Part shown: positions 33,861-43,665 of the stretch, in pieces
Layout of the letters: each line of letters starts with the position of its first letter
How positions within the stretch are numbered: position 1 is the stretch's first letter
Assembly: GCA_033032175.1 (NCBI GenBank)
Contig: CM065309.1
Location: 7,378,001-7,442,000 of the forward strand
Length of the DNA: 64,000 nucleotides
DNA from: Saturnia japonica
Taxonomy: Eukaryota > Arthropoda > Insecta > Lepidoptera > Saturniidae
Direction: 5' to 3'
Notes under the pieces: model-generated
What the model saw: the letters and a program-made list of their open reading frames with translations, nothing else
Databases searched by the model: none
Told to the model about the DNA's origin: nothing
Translations under genes and position numbers: made by a program

Positions 33861-34604
33861 TATTTTACAATTTGTATCTACCTCTAAGTCTATTGATGCG
33901 TGAATAGTGTCTACGAGTTCCGCACGAACTCTTGATAAAATCAGGCAGCGATTAGGCCGTCCTTACACTACATTTTTTATTCGTACTTTATTCAAATCGA
34001 CACGAGGGAACCGGCAGGGTGTAAAAGCTGATAGGCTGGTAGTTTAGTGCCTACGAGCACCGTAAGATAGCGACCAGCAAACTACTTCGACGGCGGAATG
34101 GTCAGATAATCTGATAATGCGCAGTCGTGTTTTGTCACGCAATATTGCCTTCAGATAAGTTTTAACAGGATAGTTGGTTTGCGACTGAGACCCTCGTCAC
34201 TGTTATAAGCTTATCTAGTTTTACCTGTATAGTATGACTCTACTTGAGAGACGTAATCAGGAATCCCGCAGAAATGTTTACTTATCAGTAACAATGTTTG
34301 ACTGTTACGTGACTTATACCGTTCTACAGCAGATGTAATATGAAAACAATTTAAGATACCTTCATATTTAGGCTAGCTATCTGTCATCGATATTTGGCTA
34401 CCAGCCTATATACCACATTGAGTTCGATCATAATGTCCTTCTTCACGAGGTGTATGAGGTGCTTGCTACGATATATCGATTTTAAACATTAATATCAACA
34501 GAACATAAACGTTTAAATCGATATCGGATTTACTAAAAATCGATAAACAACACACTTTAAAATTATACATTAACTTTGATTTCAGTTATATTTTAACTAT
34601 CTTA

Positions 34605-34860
34605 TTCCCGCGGTTTCACCCGCGCCAAGTTTGAAAAATATAATTCTTAAATATTTATGATTTCCTCATACAAATTTTGAGCCCTCGTTATACCCCTTTA
34701 GGGGTTGAATTATCTTAAATCCGTTCTCAGCAGATGCCTACGTGATACGTCATAATAACTATCTGTACCCCAATTTCAGCCCAATCCGTTCAGTATTTTC
34801 TTGTCTTGTCTTGTTCAGTGTTCACGGTTTCCTTAAACATTGTATTTAGATTATGTGAGG
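34605..34860 (+). repeat. Common insect repeat, 'cccctttaggggttgaatt' type
   Basis: Phrases tattcccgcggtttcacccg, ttataccccttta, ggggttgaattatctt and cagatgcctacgtgatacg. The family is also seen, diverged, at 47270-47540 (ending tatgtcagtcagtcagttag). The class is uncertain (RTE or Helitron tail). Confidence 0.5.
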
Positions 34861-34904
34861 TTCTTACTAAAACTTATACAAAATAGCCAAGAGGCTTCTG
34901 CTTA

Positions 34905-35052
34905 TTATCGCTACATCAATTTCAGCTGAACGTGTTTTTCCAAAGGCCGGACTGCCGAAAAGCGACTTATGCTGTATCGGAATAGGTTATATCACATAGA
35001 AAAATATTGCTTAAATTTTATGTTTAGTGCTTTAAAGAATAAGTATGTATAG
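34905..35052 (+). pseudogene. hAT transposase tail (in block Y copy 1)
   Basis: Reads IIATSISAERVFPKAGLP, then after a one-base frame slip EKRLMLYRNRLYHIEKYCLN, FMFSALKNKYV and a stop. ATS..AERVFSKAG...(T/S)KRR.RL is the hAT C-terminal dimerisation motif. Its frameshift shows that the element is dead. The same relic is at 39032-39181 with one additional base in a T run. Confidence 0.7.
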
Positions 35053-35148
35053 AGATATTTAAAGTTACATAAAAATAAATATGATTCCAGTGATTCTATT
35101 ATAATTTATTAATATAGATAAATAATTATACAAATAAAAATAGGTCCT

Positions 35149-35310
35149 TGGTAGAATGAATTATTTTCAATTTATTTACCTTTTGGCAAACGTCGTTTTT
35201 TTTTACAGAGTTAACAAAGACATGTTTATATTACATGCAGTAATTAATCTAAAGTGAAAGGCGTGACGTAATTGCAGAAAAGAAACCTTACTCTTGAGCC
35301 CAGAGGTCGC
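35149..35310 (+). repeat. 162-bp direct repeat X, right copy
   Basis: Matches 32725-32886. Here the sequence runs on as gcggttcaatccccgcccac, containing an RNA polymerase III B-box-like ggttcaatcc; the left copy is cut exactly at ggtcgc and joined to filler. This right copy therefore keeps the original downstream context. Confidence 0.85.
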
Positions 35311-35345
35311 GGTTCAATCCCCGCCCACGACTTACTTTCGTGTAA
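35290..35345 (+). other. tRNA-like B-box segment, probably SINE remnant
   Basis: ttgagcccagaggtcgcggt then tcaatccccgcccacgac has the sense of a tRNA T-arm region, but no full cloverleaf or anticodon arm can be folded upstream. Interpreted as the head of a decayed tRNA-derived SINE, not a tRNA gene. Confidence 0.35.
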
Positions 35346-35559
35346 TTAGCATAATTGTCAGTTGTGTGACTGGGTGCTAATCATCTACATAATACATATA
35401 GTAGAGATATCAGCGGTTTAGTTGCTATAATACAAACTTTGCTGACTTTACAATTGAATAGTCGTGTGAAAAGTTGACCGATATTAATTTAATTTATTTG
35501 TGTTGCAGCCGCTTAACTTTGAATAAAGTCGTTAGTTGATTATTATTTGTTTTTGTTAT

Positions 35560-35930
35560 CACTAAATATGATATTCAGTGAGGGTAAGTATTCAAATGTC
35601 ATTGTCACAACCGGCACTCGCGCCGGCCAGTCAGTCGTCGAAACTCTCGCTGGATTATTATCGCATCCGCACGATGTAAATCTCACTTCTCTCAGACTTT
35701 ATCGACCATGCGTTTTAGAACTCATTGCTCACAAGTCAGTGCAGTAGGGATAGTTAGAAGTAACCCCCCTGTGAAGGAAAAAGTGCGGAAATCATTTTTT
35801 CTATATTGAGGGTCTATTTAGGAATTGTATACGAATTTTTAACGAATATTTTTTTTTTCGCTGGCCGCCGCGCCGCTGCTCCGAACGCTGCCGCGGCCCG
35901 CTCGCTCGTTTCTTGTGTAATGATCACAGT
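35560..35930. other. GC-rich island, possible promoter or repeat
   Basis: Two GC-rich patches (35605-35660 with actcgcgccggccagtcagt; 35870-35925 with gccgccgcgccgctgctccg) stand out in AT-rich DNA. A 66-codon frame crosses the first but has no family motif. No splice sites or downstream exons are seen. Could be the 5' end of a transposon or an unannotated promoter. Confidence 0.2.
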
Positions 35931-36479
35931 TCAAACATAACCTAACCAATTTTATCACCACAACCAGCCACAACGGATAAATTAATATATATTACTCAAA
36001 ACAATAAACGGCACAAAATGTTAAAGTAGGCCGTATTTGACGTTAACAACACGTTAATCATTCAAAAACTAACAAAATAATGTATACAAAAAAAATTACG
36101 ATCTTTGAACAATTTTACCTATCTTACAAAAGTGAACTTTAAGGCAATAGAATTGACATTTGTATTGTCATATTTATAATAAATGGGATTTTAAAATTTA
36201 ATTTCTCAAAAACGATTTATTTCCGCAGTATGAAATGTTATATTTAGCCTAATTATAGAGTGTTTGTTATAACTGTAAAAAAAATTTGGGAGTCTGGACT
36301 CGACGGTAGCGATTCTAAAGTTGAGCGAGCCGTTACTTCATCATCAAGACAACTTTATGAAGATAAACTTTTCTCTTTATATCTTGTTATTTGGACGCAT
36401 AATTTGGAAGACAATGTAAAATTAAAATAACAGAACACTCTGTTTGGATCTATGACTATGGTATAGAAGTAGTGATGCG

Positions 36480-36609
36480 AACGAGCCGTATGATATGACG
36501 TATAACCCTGGCCGCCCATTTAAAAATTCTGTCTATACTAAAGTATTATAAATTATCAACCAGTGCTTTCTTTTAAATTATACGTGTGTTTAACCGCGGG
36601 CACAGCTAG
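36480..36609 (+). mobile_element. Short Helitron-like element or 3' fragment
   Basis: Ends cgtgtgtttaaccgcgggca then cagCTAG^T. It shares cagtgctttcttttaaatta with the element ending at 43665. The 5' end is uncertain. The remaining sequence 36610-37040 shows no gene; ccgatttcaaaaaaaggagg near 36860 is a common repeat scrap. Confidence 0.45.
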
Positions 36610-37494
36610 TACTTTAATAACAGACAACACTTTAATGATAACGTCCCAAATTAGAGTAACTGACACGTGGCGTTGTGAAAATTACGCTTGAGGTTATAAG
36701 ATAAATAAGGAATCTAATAAAAACCACAGACGTCGGGAACAGATAGTATGAGACATGAATACTCTAAAAGATAAAGTTTATTACAAAAACATTTTTAAAT
36801 TATAATTACCGAGAATCGCGTAGTGTGTGAGGTTCCACAATTATAAAACCGCTTTTTAACCGATTTCAAAAAAAGGAGGAGGGAGTTTCTCAATTAGATT
36901 TTTTTATTGGTGGTTAACTATAAGTTCTTTGTTTATGTACCGATTTAGGTGATTATTATTTAGTTAGAATGGGATTACGTCAAGGCTGGTCTCATTTTAA
37001 TTTCATTAGCACTGAACCTTCGACTTCGAAGATGCACCAGGGAACTCCTTAAATCATTGAAGTATACCATGATATTATTACGTGTGATTATCGTTAAACC
37101 GTAAAAGTAATTGACCTTATTTGTGTTGTTTGTACCTGAAAATTTTGTTATGTTTACTTTAAAAGTCACTAATAATAGAAATATTGACTTCAAGCACTCA
37201 TCAACATATTTTGCAGTAATTGAGAAGCAGTCCTATTTCAGCATGGTTTCATCTTTTTCCAAATCTTCAATATCCATCGTGACATAGACAAAGTACAATC
37301 CTTTTCTCCGGTCGTTATGAAATCATAGATTGGTGTAAGGCATTTTCAATTGCCCGCCTGGCCAGTTACTACTCTCAAGTTAAGAATCTGTCACCTATCA
37401 CAGATATGTGTGTTGCGATTAGCCGTGTTACCAGTTTGAGCCACACCGACACTTAAAATCGGGTGAGAATTTAGATTGACGCTAAATCCTATAA

Positions 37495-37988
37495 AGAATA
37501 TAAAAAAATAAGATAAATTTGATTGTGTCAAAATGAAAATATTTTGCATTGTAGACCATAAGAAGGTACTTATAAAATTCAATACACTACTACCGGTTTG
37601 GAAAACATCCCAGCCATTGAGATAAGCCAACAATAAAGTCAAATAAGGCTACCAAAATTTTTTTTTTACAGTATTTGTATTGTTTACAGTTATTATCACT
37701 TACAGACAAAACCGTCATTTACGTATAGATCCACCCTAAAATAATAACCCTCTCGATAATAAAACTTGCATAACATGACTCTTGGAACTTTTTATCCGGC
37801 AAATCGCTAACGTCCTTTGGAGGTTTATTGAAGAACCTAACACAATTACTTACTTTAAAAACTTTTGCCTTACTAAGTTTAAAAGTTGGAATTACTATAT
37901 TTATATTTATTTCTAATATCGAAAAGTTATAAAGTTGTTGGGCCTTATTGTTAAAACATAAAATTGCAAGTATACATTTTTGTTCCAA
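37495..37988 (-). pseudogene. LINE C-terminus and 3' UTR relic (in block Y copy 2)
   Basis: Counterpart of 33360-33860: VFKVSNCVRFFNKPPKDVSD then LPDKKFQESCYASFIIERVI and two more residues before the stop. Substitutions between the copies do not look constrained. Confidence 0.6.
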
Positions 37989-39031
37989 TATTTTACAATT
38001 TGTATCTACCTCTAAGTCTATTGATGCGTGAATAGTGTCTACGAGTTCCGCACGAACTCTTGATAAAATCAGGCAGCGATTAGGCCGTCCTTACACTACA
38101 TTTTTTATTCGTACTTTATTCAAATCGACACGAGGGAACCGGCAGGGTGTAAAAGCTGATAGGCTGGTAGTTTAGTGCCTACGAGCACCGTAAGATAGCG
38201 ACCAGCAAACTACTTCGACGGCGGAATGGTCAGATAATCTGATAATGCGCAGTCGTGTTTTGTCACGCAATATTGCCTTCAGATAAGTTTTAACAGGATA
38301 GTTGGTTTGCGACTGAGACCCTCGTCACTGTTATAAGCTTATCTAGTTTTACCTGTATAGTATGACTCTACTTGAGAGACGTAATCAGGAATCCCGCAGA
38401 AATGTTTACTTATCAGTAACAATGTTTGACTGTTACGTGACTTATACCGTTCTACAGCAGATGTAATATGAAAACAATTTAAGATACCTTCATATTTAGG
38501 CTAGCTATCTGTCATCGATATTTGGCTACCAGCCTATATACCACATTGAGTTCGATCATAATGTTCTTCTTCACGAGGTGTATGAGGTGCTTGCTACGAT
38601 ATATCGATTTTAAACATTAATATCAACAGAACATAAACGTTTAAATCGATATCGGATTTACTAAAAATCGATAAACAACACACTTTAAAATTATACATTA
38701 ACTTTGATTTCAGTTATATTTTAACTATCTTATTCCCGCGGTTTCACCCGCGCCAAGTTTGAAAAATATAATTCTTAAATATTTATGATTTCCTCATACA
38801 AATTTTGAGCCCTCGTTATACCCCTTTAGGGGTTGAATTATCTTAAATCCGTTCTCAGCAGATGCCTACGTGATACGTCATAATAACTATCTGTACCCCA
38901 ATTTCAGCCCAATCCGTTCAGTATTTTCTTGTCTTGTCTTGTTCAGTGTTCACGGTTTCCTTAAACATTGTATTTAGATTATGTGAGGTTCTTACTAAAA
39001 CTTATACAAAATAGCCAAGAGGCTTCTGCTT

Positions 39032-39181
39032 ATTATCGCTACATCAATTTCAGCTGAACGTGTTTTTCCAAAGGCCGGACTGCCGAAAAGCGACTTATGC
39101 TGTATCGGAATAGGTTATATCACATAGAAAAATATTGCTTAAATTTTTATGTTTAGTGCTTTAAAGAATAAGTATGTATAG
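39032..39181 (+). pseudogene. hAT transposase tail (in block Y copy 2)
   Basis: Same ERVFPKAG ... KRLMLYRNRL relic as at 34905. An extra T in the run at about 39145 shifts the end of the frame again. Confidence 0.65.
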
Positions 39182-39371
39182 AGATATTTAAAGTTACATA
39201 AAAATAAATATGATTCCAGTGATTCTATTATAATTTATTAATATAGATAAATAATTATACAAATAAAAATAGGTCCTTACATTTGAAATTAGCGTTTTAT
39301 ATGGAAAAAGTAAAACGAAAAAAATATTATGAACTTATACATTTAATCAATCGAAGTATGTACATTATTAT

Positions 39372-40799
39372 CTATGCACTTTTGCCATTATATGGGTAGT
39401 TCATTGTTCCATGGCTGAAAAATTTTTTCGAGTGACAATCAAAAAAATCTTTGAAGGTAGTTTGGACAGCCTCATCGGAATTGATTTTTTTTCCTTGTAA
39501 GAAATTTTCCAAATTCGGAAAAAAGTGGTAATCTTTTGGAGCACGTTGCACGGAGCATGGTGGGTGTCGGAGACATTCTAACCGCAGTTTATCTAATTTA
39601 GCGACCGTCTGTCGTGAAGTATGGGGTCTAGCGTTGTCCTGAAGCAGCAGTGGGCTATAGAGATTGACCAGTCTCGGTTGTTTAACGGCTATCTTTTCCA
39701 TCATTGTTTGTAAATGTTGACAATACATATCTGCTGTTATCGTCTGGTCAGATCTTAGGAAGCTGTAGTGTATGACACTAGCACTGTACACCAAATACTA
39801 ACCAATATCTTTTTCTGAGTCAACTTTCTCTTGGGACAGGTTTTGGCTGGTTCTCCTAGGTTTAACCACTGTGATGAGCATTTCCAATTGTCGTATCGGA
39901 TCCATTTTTCGTAACAAGTAACAATACGATTCAAAACTCCCTCGTTATTGTGACGATTGAGTAATGTAACGCAGCACTCAATGCGTGTTTGTTAATGTGC
40001 TTCAGTCAATTCATGCGATACCCATTTACGAACTTTTTCACTTTTACAATTTATTTCAAGTGAATTAAAATTATTTTATCACTCACACCGAAGCCTGCCA
40101 CTAACTCTGACGTAGCTTGCTCTAGGGTCTCCAGCTGTCCACGGGGATTGTTTCGTAGGTCAAAATTTCCAGAACGAAAACGTTGTAACCAAAAACGTAA
40201 CGTGCTTTATTTTACAATAGATTACCCATACTCATCATTAATCCTTCGAGCTGTTTCTTCAGCACTGATGCCACGATAGAACTCATATTCTTAACTACCT
40301 AGTACCCGCGACTTCGTCTGCTTGTTATTGGATATACACAGATAGATCTCGGAACACGACAAACTAAAAGAAAATCATAGATAGGTTTGTCATTATGTGT
40401 ACGGTGGACGCGATTTCTACCACCCCGCTATATTACTGTATATGCACCGACTGATTTCTGAACACGACAAACGAAAAGAAAATCATACATGGATTTATCA
40501 CTGTTTGTATGGTATTGTCATTATATGCCAATATGAATCCAACACATTAACCGTCCCAATAAAACTTACAACCATACAAACTTTACATTTATTATATTTG
40601 TAGGATAACACTGGTTAAACTATGATTTTTACCGGGATAAAAAGTACCCTATGTGTTATTCCAGGTCAAATTTCATTCAAATTTGTTCTGCTGTTTTTGC
40701 GTGATTGAGTAACAAACACCCAACATCTAAACATCCAAAGATACGCTCTTTCACATTTATTATATTAGTAGGATTATCGCGATATTTTAAGTTTTCCAT
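39372..40799 (-). pseudogene. Mariner (DD34D) transposase, decayed and split
   Basis: The best part, 39372-39794, reads SASVIHYSFLRSDQTITADM, LLLQDNARPHTSRQTVAKLD and RAPKDYHFFPNLENFLQGKK, with the second and third catalytic Asp in QDNARPHT and KDYHFF. Upstream the frame is broken, and the first ~10 codons (MENLKY...) are cut off from the rest at 40299-40773 by the inserted element. Family: same as 24888-25912. Non-functional. Confidence 0.8.
40299..40773 (-). mobile_element. Helitron-like element inserted in mariner
   Basis: On the minus strand it starts A^TCCTACTAATATAATAAA and ends gacgaagtcgcgggtaCTAG. Mariner coding sequence is present on both sides (gaactcatattc to the left, cgatattttaagttttcc to the right). 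The interior shares tgaatccaacacattaaccg with the GC-rich segment at 9770-9795. The base after CTAG is G rather than T, a small departure from the rule. Confidence 0.65.
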
Positions 40800-41147
40800 T
40801 TTGTGAAAAGAACGATGTCAAAGAAAAATCATATGATGATAAAACAATTGAATCATTTAATTTGAAACATAAATACACAAACCTAAATTTAAAATAAATT
40901 TGAACTTGGAATTTTTAACCAAACGCCAGATATTTGAGATTAAAAGGGCCAGTTCAACAAAAATCAAAATTAAAATAAAAAAAAATCTTTATTCAATTTA
41001 GGCCCTAAGAAGGAACTTATGAACGTCAAACACTACTGCCGGTTCAGAAATTATCCCAGACATCGAGAAGAACCGGTAAGAAACTTGATCGGGTTTATCT
41101 TTTTTTTCCTTCTATACAAAAGTGTTAATATAAACCAATAATAATAG

Positions 41148-41207
41148 CATTTCCGATTGTGTAAAAGATCAATTTTTCGTCACAAGTAACAAGACGATTC
41201 AAAATTC
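41148..41207 (-). pseudogene. Fragment of another mariner transposase
   Basis: The minus strand reads ILNRLVTCDEKLIFYTIGN, the block around the first catalytic Asp of the same mariner family. 60 bp only, joined directly to the LINE tail at its left. Confidence 0.6.
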
Positions 41208-41250
41208 ATAAAATACCATCATGCCTGTATCCCCGAAGTGTTAGGCAAAG
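41208..41250 (-). mobile_element. SINE 3' part, cut off by a LINE
   Basis: aaaataccatcatgcctgta and gtgttaggcaaaggt equal the 3' end of the SINE at 26306 (taccatcacgcctgtattc, gggttaggcagaggt). The rest of the same SINE resumes at about 43303, so the LINE was inserted within it. Confidence 0.65.
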
Positions 41251-41254
41251 GTAT

Positions 41255-43300
41255 TAAAAGGTAGGTAAGGTATAATCCTCGTGATTATGATACTTTTAAT
41301 ACCTTACGTATTAGATCAAAGAAAATTATGGAAATTTGTTTCAAGTCGTATATAGCTAAGATAGAACAGGAACTCAAAACAAATATCAAAACTTTTTGGC
41401 GATACATTACATCAAAAAAAACATACAGTGGTATTCCCGCCCAGGTCTCGTATGATGGTCGACTTGCTGATGGTGACCAAGTTGCAGACTTATTTGCTAT
41501 ATATTTCTCCTCAGTTTATACTGATAACCGAGCTTCAGATGCAGTTACCCTGTCTTATACATCACCGAATTATTCCCTCCCAGAAATAAATATAAGTGAA
41601 AAAGATATCAAAACCAGTTTAGAAAGTTTGGATGTCAGTAAAGGGGCTGGTCCTGATGGAATTCCACCAATATTTATACGGCTTTGCTCAAAAGCGCTTA
41701 TTAAGCATCTGCATATGATCTTTAATCAGTCACTCAAAGAAGGAATATTTCCCGATTTATGGAAAATCTCATATGTAGTCCTTATTTACAAATCAGGTAA
41801 TAGGAATGTCGTATCAAATTACAGACCAATATGTATTATCTCACAATTTGCAAAAATACAAAGTTGTGTATTGTCAAGTAAACCCCATGATGAGCTTGCG
41901 CCAGCATGGTTTCATGTCTAATCGTTCTACAACATCAAATTTACTTATATATGCTAATTTTATATCCAATACTTTGGAAGGCCGAGGCCAAGTTGATGCT
42001 ATTTATACAGATTTTGCCAAAGCGTTTGATCGCGTTGATCACTCTTTACTCATAGCCAAACTTAATCACGCTGGCATTCATGGCAATCTGTTAAGGTGGT
42101 TTGAGAGCTATTTATGTAATCGTTCTCAGCTAGTTGCATTGGCAGGCTACGAATCTTCACCTTTCATACCTTCATCTGGTGTCCCCCAAGGATCAAAACT
42201 GGGACCATTATTGTTTTTAATTTTTATAAACGACCTCTTAGATTCCCTAAATTGTGATTGCCTAGCCTATGCGGATGATATAAAAATATATATTCGGGTA
42301 ACAAACCTAAGTGACTGTATTAAGTTACAGAGTGACCTTAACACTCTCGAGTTATGGTGTATCATCAACAAAATGGCTCTTAATGTGAGTAAGTGTCAAT
42401 ACATAACTTTTACCAATAAAATAAATTATATTGATTTTACCTATCAGCTTGGAGGTATAAGCTTAGAGAGAGTATCCGTTGTTCGTGATTTGGGTGTCAT
42501 GTTTGACTCTTCTTTTTCTTTTCGACCACATATACTTAATATTGTACCCAGAGCCAAAAAGGTGCTTGGATTTGTTATGCGTACTTCACGACCATTTCGC
42601 AATAACGAGAGTGTTATCTTGCTCTATAACACCTTAGTTAGAAGTATTCTTGAATAGTGTTCTGCCATATGGTCACCTCACTATACCACCTACGTAGAGC
42701 TTATAGAACCAGTCCAAGCTCGTCTTGTTAGATGCCTGAGCATAAGAAATGGTATTCGTAAATCTATCCCTAATTATATTAATAGACTAAAATATTTTAA
42801 CATGATAAGCCTAAAAGAGAGGCGAAATATAGCTGACTTACTCATCCTTTACAAAATTGTAAATGGTTCAATGGATGCGTTCCTTATTAATTACTTGTAT
42901 TTTAGATCGTATACCCATGCGGTGCGCAACCCATATATATTTTACATTCCTACTACAACACTGAATACTGCTTTTAATAGCCCTTTTGTGCGTATGGCAA
43001 GGTTATACAACGAGAGATCAAGCACGATGAATAACTCAATAGATATCTTTTCTCAGTCAATCGGTTCATACAAGCACTCCTTGTTTAATAATTAAAATAT
43101 AATTTAATATTAATTTTAATGTGTAATGTTTCATAACATAGTAGTTATCCTTATTATTTATGTGTTTAAATGTCAGGCATGGCCTATTATCTGAGCGATT
43201 GCATTGTTTTTATTATGTGGAAATGATAACATGTAATTTTTCCTTTTTTGTAATTGCTCTGTTGGCATGCTAAATATATAAAATAAATAAATAAATAAAT
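41255..43300 (+). pseudogene. Non-LTR retrotransposon (LINE) reverse transcriptase, near-complete RT domain
   Basis: 5'-truncated LINE. The frame from about 41262 (YNPRDYDTFNTLRIRSKK) continues through LDVSKGAGPDGIPPIFIR and NYRPICIISQFAKI. A +1 frameshift near 41850-41870 follows, then LRQHGFMSNRSTTSNLL, DFAKAFDRVDHSLLIAKL, GVPQGSKLGPLLFLIFIND and the catalytic YADDIKIY at 42268-42291. A TAG at 42655-42657 replaces an expected aromatic residue in SILE-CSAIWSP, and the frame goes on to KERRNIADLLILYKIVNG and ends at 43095. The 3' UTR closes with a TAAA-type repeat tail (43278-43300). Jockey/CR1-type by motif layout. Inactive: 5' truncation, frameshift and stop. No endonuclease domain is present. 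Confidence 0.85.
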
Positions 43301-43302
43301 AC

Positions 43303-43488
43303 ACCGGGTATGTTTTAAGTCTCATGTAACAGTGGGCGAGCCTATTGCCATTAATCGGGTACAAAGCCTAACTCCGAGCTTCTACTGATAATTTAATGGA
43401 TAAACCCAATAACACTTTCTCGATCTGGGAATCGAACCTAGGACTTCGAGCATAACAATCGCGTTTACGACCACTAGGCTAGAGACAG
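43303..43488 (-). mobile_element. SINE 5' part with tRNA-like head, right of the LINE
   Basis: From ccgggtatgttttaagtctc to the tRNA-like head at 43419-43488 (B box on minus strand aggttcgattccc; A-box region ctagcctagtggtcgtaaac). Same family as 26306-26566 and 58869-59125, more diverged. Confidence 0.75.
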
Positions 43489-43564
43489 TTATGAAGTTAT
43501 GATCTATCAATATTGTAGCGATAAACTCTAAATCCGGCTTTTTTGTTTGAATTTGATTTTGTTT

Positions 43565-43665
43565 CAATTGTTGTACTTGTGCGAAACTGGGGCGGGTCGC
43601 TATTAGATCATAAAACAGTGACTTCTTTTAAATTATATGCGAGTAAGACCGCGGGGCATAGCTAG
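43565..43665 (+). mobile_element. Short Helitron-like 3' fragment
   Basis: Ends gagtaagaccgcggggcata then gCTAG^T; related to 36480-36609. Confidence 0.4.

Larger units (their letters stand above)
32915..35149 (+). repeat. 2.2-kb duplicated block Y, copy 1
   Basis: Starts gaactccttaaatcattgaa and ends aataaaaataggtcctt. Near-identical to 37042-39278 in the same orientation. It is a mosaic of older repeat debris: a GC-richer repeat (33215-33350), a minus-strand LINE tail and ORF end (33360-33860), a dispersed repeat (34605-34860) and a hAT transposase tail (34905-35052). Confidence 0.9.
37042..39278 (+). repeat. 2.2-kb duplicated block Y, copy 2 (probable source)
   Basis: Same content and orientation as 32915-35149, with scattered substitutions and a few single-base length changes. 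Its right end runs without a break into the mariner terminal repeat (TA^GGTCCTTACATTTG). Copy 1 stops after the first 7 bases of that repeat, so copy 1 was most likely made from this locus after the mariner had inserted. Confidence 0.9.
39272..41147 (-). mobile_element. DD34D mariner with LINE-derived leader, minus strand, interrupted
   Basis: One TIR is visible at the left, TA^GGTCCTTACATTTGAAAT. The transposase reads leftward from about 40799 to 39370 and is split by a Helitron-like element (40299-40773). Beyond the start codon, 40820-40985 is the same leader and 40985-41147 the same LINE 3' tail as in the composite element at 23905-25947. The outer TIR is missing: at about 41148 the LINE piece is joined to a scrap of another mariner. 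Confidence 0.75.

Noticed and set aside
32725..35310. LTR retrotransposon with 162-bp LTRs
   Set aside because: The repeats do not start TG and end CA, no primer-binding site or polypurine tract borders them, the interior is a mosaic of other repeats, and the interior occurs without them at 37042-39278.
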